A stretch of 64,000 nt of DNA from Branchiostoma floridae (Eukaryota; Chordata; Leptocardii; Amphioxiformes; Branchiostomatidae): positions 18,279,164 to 18,343,163 of the forward strand of contig NC_049987.1 of assembly GCF_000003815.2 (NCBI RefSeq). The letters run 5' to 3'. Numbering within the stretch: position 1 is the first letter of the stretch; each line of letters begins with the position of its first letter. This document shows positions 34,293-46,750 of this stretch, one piece after another. The notes beneath the pieces are model-generated. The model had not been told where the DNA came from. It saw nothing but the letters and a program-made list of their open reading frames with translations, and ran no database searches. A program made the translations under genes and the position numbers.

Positions 34293-34436
34293 CTTGACAT
34301 ACATGTAGGTCAGGCTTCAAATCCTAGTGTACTTGAATATTGATACCTTGCATTGCAATGAGGTGGGCAGCACCTCCTCCTGTTTAAGAAAGAAGGCCAC
34401 TTCAGCATAAATTGTTTTTGTATTTATCTCTACTAG

Positions 34437-34505
34437 TGCACAGAAGACATTGATAGTCACTGTAGCTGCCAGCTATACTGCATGGCCACCTTGGCCCCTC
34501 CTATG
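34437..34505 (+). CDS. probable exon of an unidentified gene
   Basis: The acceptor is tttatctctactag/TGC and the donor CCTATG/GTAATA; 23 codons in phase 0 encode CTEDIDSHCSCQLYCMATLA PPM. The cysteine-rich sequence looks coding rather than random, and it joins in phase to the exon at 35788. I do not recognise the family. Confidence 0.4.
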
Positions 34506-34595
34506 GTAATATCCAAACTGTGATTAACATTGATCCAAAACATTGATGCATCTAATTTATATGGTCAATATTGACTGAAGGAAGCATTACATATG

Positions 34596-34906
34596 CCAGG
34601 GCTCAAAAGACCTTTTACTGTCTGCATACCTGCACTGGTGCAGGTAACATTGAGGATTACCTGCACCAGACAAATTTTGCCTGCAACACTGAATTTAGGA
34701 AGTACGGATCTTGCTTCAATTGTTCAGGAACTAATGCTATTTTTTAAATACTTTATGTATGGTAACAGTCAATGCAGCCTGATAACAAACCTGGTTTTTT
34801 ATATATATACACCTACATCACATTTATGTATAAAATCCAGTACATGGACCAGAAATAACTGCATAGCTCCAACTTCACCTGCATATGCAGGTGGTATTTA
34901 GAGCCC
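34596..34906. mobile_element. hAT-like MITE with target duplication
   Basis: The ends cagggctcaaaaga and tatttagagccctg are flanked by 'acatatgc' on the left and 'catatgcc' on the right, a 7-8-bp duplication. The interior has 'acctgcactggtgcaggtaa', shared with a partial copy at 44785-44925. Confidence 0.75.
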
Positions 34907-35359
34907 TGCATATGCCAAGTGCAGATGAAACAGCACTTTATAATTATAATTATAGACTTATGTTAATTTGGTCAGGCAATGGCTGGAATTGTCTAAGATG
35001 TCTAACCTTTAATGTATAGATAGCTAATGTCCCACAACAGATTGTTGCAGTGTTGTACTCCAAGGTGGGACCTGACATTGTTAAGTAATATTTGCATGGC
35101 TTGCTGGTCTGTATACCATCTCAGTACTGTACAGGTAACACGTGTATGGCATGTTGGTCTGTTACCAACTAAGTATTGTATCGGTATGATTTGTTTGTCT
35201 GTATACCACGTAAATGTAAGTACCGTATATGTAACTTATGCATAGCTTCTTGGTCTGGATACCCGGTAAGTAATGTACAGGTAATGCATGCATGGTTTCT
35301 TGATCTAGCTGGACACTAGGTAAAGTACCAAACAGGTAAAATTCGTTTTGGTCTAGAGA

Positions 35360-35462
35360 AGGGTAAGGTATATCCTGGATACCAGACCCAAGCCCGATCT
35401 CAAAAATATCTATGATAGATTTTTTTTTAGATCAGGCTGGGGTCTGGTATCCAGGCTAGGTA
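35360..35462. repeat. hairpin MITE ('cctggataccagac' family)
   Basis: tatcctggataccagaccc and ggggtctggtatccagg form an inverted pair around a T-rich loop. The same end word is part of the elements near 30537 and 47350. Confidence 0.7.
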
Positions 35463-35787
35463 AGGTAAGGTACATGTAATGTATTGTACAGGTTCATTAC
35501 TTAATTTAGCTATCTGAGAACAAGATAAATGCCCTTTACATCTCCATTGGTGACTGGATGTTACAACTGTTTAATCAGAAGTACATCACTGAGAACACTT
35601 TTTTCTTTGTATTGAATTGTCCTGTCAGTTCATTCTAGCGATGCTGAAGAAGAGTGATGGATGTCACTTGAAATGTCCAGGACCAGGAGTAATTATGTGT
35701 TATTTAATCAAGTTCTAGAGATTGAATTGTATTTGAATATTGTTTACCTGGATGTCTTGCCTTCATAAACGTATTTCTTTTTTTCAG

Positions 35788-35886
35788 TTCATCGATGTCT
35801 GGAAACGTGAACTGGCAGAAGTAGGGAATCAGATTACACAGCAGGAGATGAAGATCATCATGAATCACTGCTGTCTGTCTATATAG
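35788..35886 (+). CDS. probable last exon of an unidentified gene
   Basis: A strong acceptor (gtatttctttttttcag) precedes 32 codons, FIDVWKRELAEVGNQITQQE then MKIIMNHCCLSI, ending TAG at 35884-35886. An AATAAA signal follows at about 36000, and phase 0 matches the exon at 34437. Together they suggest the 3' end of a plus-strand gene. The product is a charged helix with a Cys-Cys C-terminus; no family was recognised. Confidence 0.5.
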   Translation, partial: FIDVWKRELAEVGNQITQQEMKIIMNHCCLSI

Positions 35887-36102
35887 AGTGGTCAAACACC
35901 AGCTTTAGTTGTTTACAATGTCCTTGGTCTGACTGAAGACTACTGGTCATATAGACAAATATGAAATTGTCAGGTAGATTGGTTAGAAATGGGTGTCCTA
36001 ATAAATAATAGAATAAGACTGTACTGTGTTGGTTTGTTTTGTTTTCTTTGATGCCAGTCATCTGAGTGACACATGTTTAGGACAAGGTCTCTATAAAACT
36101 GT

Positions 36103-36222
36103 AGCCTGAGTACCATCCTCTGTAGTTACTGCTGGCTCAGTACTTTTGCTTGCTAATCACGGTGGTTAGCAAGGGAAAGTACTGAGCCAGCAGTCACTAC
36201 AGAAAATGGTACTCAGGCTAAT
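36103..36222. repeat. long hairpin MITE
   Basis: tagcctgagtaccatcctct and the inverse aaaatggtactcaggcta bound arms of about 55 bp that also share gctggctcagtact. The loop is about 10 bp. A weaker relative is at 46247-46345. Confidence 0.8.
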
Positions 36223-36606
36223 GAAACTGTATAAAGCATATACTGGTAGTGAATGTACAATGAATGTTGTATTTAGCACAATAATTTGTATTCTGCTGAT
36301 ACTAAGTGTAATGTGAGTTTGCTTTTCCAATTGTAGTACTGTATATACATGTATTTGTGATAGTTTGATATGCCATTTAGAAAAAAAAACTAAACGACAC
36401 CTGTTAACTCTATTGTTTCGAATGCCTTTTTTGTGCAGTGTGTCATATTCATAGGTTCATATTTTGATGCCTGAGTCTGAGAAATGTGCATCCTTGAATC
36501 CGTACATCTGCAATCACTGTATATTTGTAAACGCTTGTGACTGTATCTGTAAGCAGCAAGATCTACATTTGTGTATATAGCTACAGTGCATATACTGCCC
36601 AATATT

Positions 36607-36690
36607 GTCCTGAGGAAGGTGACAGATGGTCACTGAAATGTTGGTGTGAAATAAAGAAAGAGTTGTGAGAAAAAGAGCCTCTTTATTTAT
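36607..36690 (+). repeat. retroelement 3'-end-like stem-loop tail (plus)
   Basis: 'cctgaggaaggtgacagatg' and 'gtcactgaaatgttggtgtg' then 'aaataaag', matching in diverged form the minus-oriented copy at 4195-4335. Confidence 0.5.
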
Positions 36691-37261
36691 TCATTTTGAT
36701 ATAATAGGCTCTGGGGTGGATATTGATGGATTGGCCTATTGTCATCATTGATTGACTTTATCTGTATAATATTTGTTAATCTATTTGTATACATGTGTGT
36801 GGAGCATGGGTAGATACCAAATTACCTGACCTAATTCTGAAATTTAAACAAAACTGAACAAAGTATAAATGTCGACATTTATATTTAGACATCCTAGCAG
36901 GTGATTTGACAGAAAGGGGATAAATAAAGTAAATCTAGATCATATTGCCCCGATCAAATATGATATGACTCTCTATCATATTGGTTCTGTTTTAGGACAA
37001 TATATTCCATACGTTCCTGAGTTAACCATGAGGTTGGTATAATCAAATGGAAAATTTTGTGCAACATTCTATTATATCACAATTGGTTTGACTTAAGAAT
37101 CTTCTCACCAAGAACTTCTGTCTTATACTATGTCAACCAGACATGGTCAGGTTCGGATCTGAGCCTAAACCTGGACTAGTACATGTACTTGATTACGCCG
37201 AACCCGTATCCACCTCAAGTGTGGAGGTGCATAAATGAACTGGTTATGTGTTTATGTATGT

Positions 37262-37460
37262 GAATATGTAATTAGTGCGCCAGTAGACGAGAGGGTGGAG
37301 AAGGAAGTGCACACCCCTCCTTCACCTTAAAAACCCAAGTGCAGGCCATGCAGACCTAACCCACTCTGTCTGCCTACAATTACTAGTATCTTCCGAGACA
37401 GATGGATGCCAACCCAATCAGTGTAGAGTTTTGTAGACATGGTTTGGAAAACGTGCGGAG
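37262..37460 (+). repeat. dispersed repeat, copy 1 (of 37.3 and 49.6 kb)
   Basis: It shares 'ccagtagacgagagggtgga' plus 'gaaggaa(g/t)tgcaca' and the following about 60 bp with 49590-49700. Probably a LINE or SINE end; the family is unknown. Confidence 0.6.
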
Positions 37461-37919
37461 GTGGGGAGTGCGCCATGAGTTCGACACCAATGACATTACC
37501 AAGTAACTTGATAATGATCCATGATTTCAGCATAGCAATTGACATAACGACTTCACAAGCATTTATCAACATTTCAGCCAAATTTAAGAAATCTGATTCT
37601 AATAGGAGACATGAAGTCCTACACGTTCTACCCAGAAACCCACGTCCCAACAAACCACATACACCTGTACTGAAGTGCGTTTGTCTTCATCAAACGAAAC
37701 GGGAGCGGTATTTTAAACATACATCTTTAACCAAAGTATGTAGCGTAATATGTAATCAGTTCAGTTCAGGTCATCCTCATACGAGGTGCTATTAACAATG
37801 TCTAACCATGCGTTTCTATCAAGCATGCGTTAGTATGTAATAACTTGTATATTTTTGTTGTTAAAAAGTTTTCCGTTATCCTGCTTGCAAATACCTAGTA
37901 CATTTATCTTCCCTTGTTT

Positions 37920-39400
37920 TCCGTGACCACACAACAGTTCAAACCCGTTTCCTTGGAGACATATGAAAAACCAAGACGTTCTAGTTTTGCGCACAGTGAG
38001 AGCGCGTTCCGACCGCTATGATCCAAACTTCAAAGGTTTAAAGCTCGAGTAAGATAACTACATGGGAATTCATACAGCAACTAAGGACGATTTTATTGAT
38101 ATATCGACCAAATTTGGAAGAAATCCGGCGTTTCCTTGGAGAGATATGAAAAACCAAGCCGTTCTAGTTTTGCGCAAAGTGAGAGCGCGCTCCGACCGCT
38201 TTGTTCCATGGCCAAACTTCAAAGGTTCAAAACTCAATAACCGATTAAGATAACTACATGGGAATTCATACAGCAACTAAGTAAGATTTCATTGATATAT
38301 TGACCTAATTTGGAAGAAATCCGGCGTATTTTTGGCGAGATATGAAAAACCAAGACGATCCACTTTCGCGTAAAGCGAGGGCGCTGTCCGCCCGCTATGC
38401 TCGACATAGACAATTCTAGCTCAATCTGAACCCCACATGACCGAAGTGCGTTTTCGTTCATAAAACGAAAAATAAGCGGTATTTGTCGACGAAATTTTCA
38501 CCACGGTAGGCTATTGGTCTGATCTATATGTGCCTTTAGCAGTTTTGGTCTTTCTTTGATGCAACTGACGATATAGGCCATCAATCTTTGTTCATTTTTG
38601 ACCATACTAAACCCGCAAAGTCCGACATCACAAAATTGTGTCGAATAAGGGATGTACATGGTGAAATAGACATATGACTCTGTTAAGGATATTTCTGTGG
38701 TATCATCACTTCCTTTGTGATTAATTTCACTCAATTTATTAGGAGAAATTTGAACTTTTATCTATGAACACCGTGCTATAAGTTGTGCAAGAAATAGATT
38801 ACCAGTATTTTCTAAAATTCAACAGTTCAAAATTCAATAATCATTTAAGATGATTACATGGGAGTTAATACAGCAACTAAGTAAAATTGAATTGATATGT
38901 CGACCAAATTTGGAAGAAATCCGACGTTTCTTTGGATAGATATGAAAGACCAAGACGCGTTCTAGTTTTGCGCAAAGTGAGGGCGCGCTCCGACCGCTAT
39001 GTTCCAAACTTCAAAGGTTCAAAACTCAATAACCGATTAAGATAACTACATGGGAATTCATACAGCAACTAAGTAAGATTTCATTGATATATTGACTTAA
39101 TTTGAAAGAAATCCGGCGTTTTTTTGGCGAGATATGAAAAACCAAGACGATCCACTTTCGCGTAAAGCGAGGGCGCTGTCCGCCCGCTATGCTCGACATA
39201 GACAATTCTAGCTCAATCTGAACCCCACATGACCGAAGTGCGTTTTCGTTCATAAAACGAAAAATAAGCGGTATTTGTCGACGAAATTTTCACCACGGTA
39301 GGCTATTGGTCTGATCAATATGTGCCTTTAGAAGTTTTGGTCTTTCTTTGATGCAACTGAAGATATAGGCAATTAATCTTTGTTCATTTTGACCATACGA
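37920..39400. repeat. nested tandem repeat block (about 185-bp units, 792-bp duplication)
   Basis: A unit with 'aactacatgggaattcatac' and 'gatatgaaaaaccaagac' recurs near 37950, 38055, 38250, 38850 and 39040. On top of this, 38212-38608 is repeated nearly identically at 39004-39399 (offset 792 bp). Confidence 0.85.
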
Positions 39401-42277
39401 TATACTACATAGCACAGTGGCGCTTATTGATGTCTTCTGTCGAGTTAAAAAGCTTGTATCCATCAATGATGCTCTGCACAGTTAGCAAACATTCGTATGT
39501 TGATGTTCCATTTGTCAAATAGCTTTCAGAGTGCGTTTTGATAAATATATTTACAAAAAACATACGAATAATATGTAAAAGCGACCGTATATAACCTAGC
39601 AACATTCAGCGGTACTGCAGAAGTTTCCATGGCGCGGCACATTTTATGGTGGCATTTCATTTGTTCAGGTCTTTTCAGTGCACTCAAATATATTTGAAAA
39701 TTTAAAAAATACTTTACTTACCCTAGCGCAGATGTAGATGTTATCATTTTCTATGGAAGTCCTTAGCTTTCAGTTGTATCCACTGAAGGTTTTTCTGGGC
39801 GTTTGCAGTTAATGTTTGGAGATATGTTAAATTATAGATATCTCAATAACGTAATATTACCTCAGGTATGAAATCAATTTATATAACAATAATAATACAC
39901 ATATATGCTAGCCAAACGTGAAAGAAAGCGTGTTTGTTTTATAGGCGGGATACCATAATTTGCAATGTCAATATAACTTTTCCAAAACATGACAACTTCA
40001 TAACTATGCATATGGTAGCCTTTCTTTGAGTGCTGTATATAACCTTACATCACTATGATAAGTCAAAACAAAAACATCTGTTTCCTCCTTTACTAAGAAA
40101 TCTTGACTATGGCTGCTTCCCTGTCCTAAAAACTATGGACTTAAACTCATTAAGCAGATGTTGCTTTTTCAAAGTCCACTATTTATTTCATGATGACTTG
40201 ACGTAACAATGAAATAAAGCTTGACAAAACAGAGTCCCACAAATAGATAAGACCGACCGACAACTTTCATATGCAACTATAGTAATAATCTTTATTGCAA
40301 ATTCATAATCCTTTGTGTTTGCACTTATCTATTTGTATGATATAAGAAACTACTGATTGATTTTGAACAAATACAATATTGAACTTTGGACAAACACTAA
40401 ATCTTCTAAACCTTTACAGCTAATACTCACAAAGTTGATACTTTGTAAAAATCTTCCAGGCCACTGTACAGATCATAATAACCCAATATTAATCCCAATT
40501 CCAGTTAGCTTCATTCACATACAACTTCTGGCCTTTTAGTGGAATGTACAGTTCTCAGCAGGCGCGCAAATTTATGTAATAAACTAATATGGAAATATCC
40601 AGATTACCCAGAATATTAATACAAAATAAAAACAAAATAAAAGCTTCTTAAACAATTTCCTATTCCTGTTATTCCCCATCATCATGTACTTATGTCAAGA
40701 TTACATAGGAAGACTCGCACTAGGTCTCATCACATGTATCTGACATTGACAGTGACCTCATACATGTACAGTTGTACAGTTTAGCTCCAACGCTGTGTTT
40801 TGGTGTTTTGAAAGTCATCAGCAATTGCCCATATACCTAAATATTTTTGGATGAGCATCTGAAACATACAACTAATCCATCCTTCCCCATAGCTACCTTA
40901 CATGCAAAGGCTGTTACATGCATGGAATATCTAATACAACACAGAACATTAGAAAGTTCTCTGCATCATGTATAATACAAGTTAGTTGTAATTAACATGC
41001 AAAACAGATACAACCTGTATTAGCCTCAACATTTTCTACTCAATGTACTCTATTAGTACTATATCTTCAATCCAAAGAGACATGATTTTTAAAAGAATTT
41101 GAATCTGAGTTACAGCAATTATAACATGATAACAAACACAGCACACTGCGCATGCAGAATAACAAAAAAAATCTTTCTATATACAAGCTGTATGTACAAC
41201 TCTACTACTACTAGTTTAACTTTTTACAGACTAATTGTTCATTTGCTCAGTAGCAAAATGCTCCCACGACCACCCCTGGTCAAGGGACCGATGAGGACGA
41301 TGAGACATATTGTTTAAGCCACACTGCATTAAAAAATAGGACATGGCTGGTGTTACTGAATAATTCCTCTATGTAGAAACAGGTAATCCGCTGCTGCATG
41401 ATCATCAGCTTCTTGTCCCGTCATTTGTTCTTTTTAGCAATAAACTTGAGTTTGCTCAGGTTGGCATGATATAAATAAAATACAACACGGGGTATTCCAT
41501 ATCGGCTTTGGTCCCAAAGGCAAGGAGACTGGTCCCGGTATGCCTGCTTTCCTCATATGCATCAACGGTTTGGCCATGTGTTGAGTCTGGTACCTGTGAT
41601 ATAAAGAGAAAAATTTCAGCCCTACTTAAACATGTACAAGTGAAATTGATATCAAAATGATCATTCAATGGGTCAAGGCAATAATGTCAAAGACCTGAAC
41701 TCTAAGCTTAGATAGCAGACAAAATGGTAGTTTGTAGATATAACTTTGAAGATACTGCTAGCTCTTCATGGGAAATAACAGAAATCACAATTTTCACTCT
41801 TATGGCAGTGTGGTAAATGACTACTAGGTCTTTTATTATGTGAATGATACACATGATTTTAAAAGAATCTGAATCTGAGTTACAGCCATAACATGATAAT
41901 AAACACAATGTGTGAGTGGCCAACATTTCAAAACATTAGATAAATATTTAATTCATTATTAGTGTAAAATCTAAGTTAATAGTTTGAATGTAATGTGTTA
42001 ACACACATTACAAAAATGGTTATGAAAGTATAACTTTCTTTAGCTGTTTAGAACAAAATGTATATTAACTGCTAAAAGACATATAGCACAAAAGGGACAT
42101 AATTCTTAATGTAGCTCAACACCCTGTATTTCTTTACTTATTGTTTAATCACAGAAAGACAGGTTTAACCTACTAATAGTACTTAGTAAATTGCTCCAAG
42201 CCTTGCTTTTTCTTAGGCCTGCCTAGGGGGAAAATTGTGTGTTTCCTGATTCAGTCCTGAAAAAAAGTAGGGTTGGC

Positions 42278-42906
42278 AACCAGCCTTGTCAGAAACTTTT
42301 AAAGTAGTAGGCTAATATCTGAAAGTAGCAGGCAAGCCGCTTTGCGGCTTGCAGCGAGCCACGAAGTGGCGAGCAGGGGGTAGGTACCGGAGGGGGGTTG
42401 CCCCCCTCCTGTAGGGGGGGTTTGGGGGGCCTCCCCCAGGAAAAATTTGTAAATTTAGACCCCTAAACATGGTTTTTGGTGTATTCTGGGCAACTTTTCT
42501 TGTCAGCTTATATCTTGGAATTAACCTCTACCATTTTGTGAAAGAATCCATCCACAATCAGGCATGTTGTGTTTCTAGTTATAGTCCAGAAAATAGTCAC
42601 AGGCACACAGAGCTAGGCCTATGCACTCAAAGGTCCAGATATTAGAACTCCGCCTCCTTGGAGGTGTGGTGGCAGTGTCTGCTGCAAGCTCAGATAATGT
42701 AAACAACAGAGAAAACCTAATACACATGTGGGACATTCGTCAAAATGACAGTTTTCAGATCCCCGAAGACCCAGTAAGCTATCAGAAAACTGCCAGAGAT
42801 TTATCAAGACAAATTGCTGGGGGATTTTGTAACAAAAGTAGGCGGCTGAAAAATGTAAAGTAGGCGGGGAAAATAGCCGGCTGCCGGCTGGATTTGACAA
42901 GGCTGG
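42278..42906. mobile_element. inverted-repeat DNA element with G-rich interior
   Basis: The ends ccagccttgtca and tgacaaggctgg are exact inverted copies. Inside are small palindromes (gcaagccgctttgcggcttg, cacgaagtgg) and G-runs. No transposase frame was seen. Target duplication is not clear. Confidence 0.65.
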
Positions 42907-43551
42907 ACTTGGTAGGTAGGGACTGTCTGTTTTCTTCTTAGGCTTTTTTAAGGCTGGCCCAAATTAGTGTGACATATTACAATACAGTTGAACAAAGTAC
43001 TAGTAAACTGAATTGCATGAGGACACTTGTCTTCCAATGTCAAACTGTTATTTTGTGCATACCATGTTATTGATATTACATTTATCCTTCCTTATACATG
43101 TACAGGACAAGCAGTGTTTTTACTTCAATGGGAAGCAGGCTGAATAAAAAATTGGAAACAATGTGACTCCACTGCCCACCAAAAAAAGGTCTAGGATTGA
43201 CAGGTTTTTCTAGGGTAGGTACCTGAGAATCAGGAAACACAACATTTTCCCCTAGGCCTTCTAATACATAATGAGATACTGATTCAAGTTCCAACTTTTA
43301 GAAAGATTAATGTATAATCATGATACACTCATAAATGATAAGAGGGGCATTCACAAAGGGCAATTATTTATATACAATTTTTTTTTGGTTCTAAGTTCTA
43401 GGATTTTTTCCAGAAAAAAATTGGACGGGTCGAAAAAAATAAAAATAACTTTTTTAAAAGGTCTGGGGTGAAGACACTAATACACAGCTTACTAGTAATA
43501 AACATAAAGAAGCAACAGCCTGAGTTAGATGGCACATTTATAGTAAATTAT

Positions 43552-43884
43552 ACAAAGGGTTGGACAAGTTTTTCAAAATTCACTTGTCCTATCGGGCAAG
43601 TACATAGAACATTAACTTCCCCGAACCAACTTTCCACTTGCCCAAAATTTAATAAATGACATGTATTTTTACTTTCATCAATGGAATTCTTGTTATTGGC
43701 TCTATTTTTCTTTGTTGACCAATGCTTCATTGATGCCATGACTGAAAAGTGGCAAGTATAAAAAAATTGCACTCATTGAAAAATCTTACTTGCCCGTCGG
43801 ACAAGTGGGATAGGACATGCACTTGCCCGACCATCACTTTCACTTGCCCGGGACAATAGGGCTAGTGGACTTGTTTATCCCTGT
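43552..43884. mobile_element. MITE ('cacttgcccg' family)
   Basis: aagggttggacaag on the left and cttgtttatccctg on the right are imperfect inverted ends. The interior has repeated 'acttgcccg' and 'cgggcaagt' words in both orientations. Confidence 0.6.
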
Positions 43885-44784
43885 AATGAATACCTTCCTT
43901 TGCCAAAGTTCTGAATATAAGGCGTTGTTTTAGACTGAAATTATGTGTATGTCTCTATGTGTATAATTTCCACACACAACTAACTTATGTGTATAACTTC
44001 CACACAGTCAGCATTCAGTACAGCCTGTACAGGCATTACAATTTGTATCTGTCATAATATACTGTGGTATGCACATCATGTCCCTGTTGATGTGAAAACT
44101 TGTGAATGGGTGATATTCAAAACAATCGTGTCAATGGTCCATTTTGCTAGATAGAGGTAAAATTGTCCATTTTGAACGCAACACAAATACTGGCAAGGGG
44201 TTCTTTTTAGCCTCCACCAGGCCTAAGCCCTTCTTATGGGAAAAAGGAATAGCAGAATTAAGCAAAAGATCAGGGAAATCAGCAAGTGGAATCAGTCCAC
44301 GCTAAGGTCTACAAACTCCTTTGGTAGCATAACTTCCTTGGCAAATTACTCTCCCTAGTATATGAGATTGATAGCCAGCATAGTGAGTCTGGTAGAGAGG
44401 TTAGGTTCTGTTGGCATGTAGTAATGATGGGTACTCTAGTACCGGAACAGAAAATTCAGGTTCATGTACGTTCCAGGTCCAGAGGATCAGGTCCAGGTCC
44501 AAATCTAAACCTGAACCTAATTTGTGTTGTGAATGGGCAATGGTCAATTTTGCTGCAGAAATCTGTTCAGTGGAGTATTCTACTTCCTGTTTTGGGGTTT
44601 GTACCAGTTTAAAACTTAACTGGATAAGAGTACCAGGCTATAATGTATCATGTTGGCACTGGGGTGGTTCAGAATGGCCCATTTTGCAGGGGGGGGGGGG
44701 GATTTGCAATTTTTTCACTTACCTCAATCTATACTGAAGGGGAGGGAGAAAAGTTTGTGGGTGACTTAATTTCATCATAGTCAG

Positions 44785-44925
44785 CCAGGGCTTGAATTAC
44801 ATTATTCTGCATACCTGCACTGGTGTAGGTAACATTGAGAATTACCTGCACCAGACAAATTTTACCTGCACCACTCTGAATTTAGGAAGTAAAAGCTGCA
44901 TATATGCAGGTGGTATTTCGAGGGG
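44785..44925. repeat. partial copy of the 34.6-kb MITE
   Basis: It shares 'gcatacctgcactggtg(t/c)aggtaacattga' style sequence and 'tgcaggtggtattt' with 34596-34906. Confidence 0.65.
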
Positions 44926-44962
44926 AGGGGCAACATTTCTGTCCCCATTTTTTGTGTTGTGT

Positions 44963-45025
44963 GAATGAATGATTGAATGAATGAATGAATGAATGAATGA
45001 ATGAATGCATGAATGAATGAATGAA
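44963..45025. repeat. (GAAT)n microsatellite
   Basis: About 15 units, with two variants. It precedes the 75-82-bp tandem block. Confidence 0.85.
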
Positions 45026-45027
45026 CT

Positions 45028-45325
45028 GTAACAGAAACATGTAGGACTGTTGCCTCAGAAAAGTTTAAACCAGGACAAGGCGTATCTATGTGTGTGCAGA
45101 ATTCTAAAAGAAACACAGGACTGTTGTCCCAGAAACGTTTATGACAAGACAAGGTGTAACTATGTGTGTACAGAATTGTAACAGAAACACAGGACTGTTG
45201 TCCCAGAAACGTTTATGAGTATGACAGGACAAGGTGTAGTTATGCTGTGTGCAGAAATGTAACAGAAACCCAGGATGGTTGTGCCAGAAACATTTGAGAC
45301 GGGACGAGGTGTAATTATGTTGCGT
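45028..45325. repeat. 75-82-bp tandem repeat, about four copies
   Basis: Each copy begins near '(g)taacagaaacacagg' and continues 'actgttgtcccagaaacgtt' and 'aggacaaggtgt'. Copies start near 45029, 45105, 45178 and 45257. Confidence 0.75.
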
Positions 45326-45359
45326 TTAATATTTTAATATTTGTACATAATTGTATATA

Positions 45360-45420
45360 ATGAATGAATGAATGAATGAATGAATGACCTTTATTTATAC
45401 TAGTGAAAATTACCTGTCGG
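45360..45420 (-). repeat. ATTC-tailed LINE 3' tip (minus)
   Basis: A (GAAT)n run then 'gacctttatttatac' is the same junction as at 20919, i.e. the reverse complement of AATAAAGGTC(ATTC)n. Confidence 0.6.
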
Positions 45421-46599
45421 CCTTAGCCGCTCTTTCCAGAGGTCCACTACACGTAATACATTGTACATTCATGTTTGGCTGTGATCATGATTTTTGAGCC
45501 TGAGCAGCAGTGATTTTTTAATTGCTTTGTGCTTTGCCATATTGATACTTAAGATGTTGTCCCTGAAAGTAAATGAAAATGAAAATTAGCTAAGAGTAAG
45601 AGTAAGACCAGTTTGTAAATCTAGCATCCAACTCCAGGGTCCAGACATGTCCATTATAAAGGTGTTATAAATGTGTGGGATGTGTGTGCCATGTGTGCTT
45701 GTTTGTGTTCAGCTAAGGGACAATGTACATGACTACATGTGTGTGCCAATAATCTGAAACTTGAAGTTGAAACTGACAGCACCAATACTATTAAAAGAGG
45801 CCTTGGGTCTACATGGGGGTCTTGATTATGCTTTATTTAATAGATAAAGGCTGACAACACATGAAATTTAGTTAAATTTTCATTTTGATTCAGTGAGCTA
45901 GAATTTTACAATCAAGGATGTTGTGTGAACCATATGATAGATTGCACATACAAGCACCAGATGCGGAGGCAGAAGCAGGACATTTTGTAGTTTGTATGGA
46001 GGGACATGGTATTGAAGGACATATTGTTGACCCAAATTTCACCAAATCCACCAAATATTATGAAATTATTATATGCTGCGTATATTTCCTAGATGTATTT
46101 CAAGCAGCAAATTTTGCTGGTAGACATCTTTACTGGTATCAGTGGGAAAACACGAGTCTCAGCTTTATTTGCCTCCCAACATTCCCCACCTTCCCGCTCA
46201 GCCATCATTGAAATTTGAATCTTTTGTGGAAGCGTGGTGGTTACAGCCTGGGTACCATACCATCAATACTACTGGGGCTCCTTACACTCACTGCCCTGCA
46301 AAAAGTTGATTTTTTAGCAACGAGTGTAAGGCACTGATGGTACCTGGTCTAGAGAGATGGAGATGCAATTGAGATTGACCCTAAATGTGTTCTTGACATC
46401 AGCTTATATACTAAAGTACCTGAATCATAATGATAATAATTTGTATTTGGGATCACAGTTTTTCCTGCATACCTGCACTGGTGATCATTAAAGTTTTTTA
46501 AACTAAAAAGTTCCACTGCACACACAACGGTTGTCAACGTATAAGTTATAGTATATGTTGTACATGCCTTTAAGTTTGCTGGGATTAAATTTCATGGTA

Positions 46600-46750
46600 G
46601 CAGGGAAAAGGACATTTCGCTGTGGTTTAAAGTTCGCTGTAGCACCATGCCATGAAAAAATGTTTGCAATGGTTTTAAATTCGCGGTGAAGTGACCACCA
46701 CAAAAACCGCAAACATAAATCCACTGCGTCAACATTTCTGCATTTACAGG
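46600..46750. repeat. CGCGGT palindromic repeat, third copy (diverged)
   Basis: 'aaattcgcggtgaagtgacc' with 'aaaaaccgcaaacataaatc' and the ending 'ctgcatttacag', as at 206-300. Confidence 0.65.

Larger units (their letters stand above)
30541..34436. other. non-coding stretch upstream of the two plus-strand exons
   Basis: A candidate untranslated 5' exon ends at 30608 (TCCAAAG/GTAAAG), next to the 'aaaatggcggcc' word. Otherwise it holds MITEs and a SINE. I could not identify further exons. Confidence 0.4.

Noticed and set aside
42340-42440. G-rich block as a regulatory quadruplex promoter
   Set aside because: It lies inside an inverted-repeat transposon and has no adjacent gene start.
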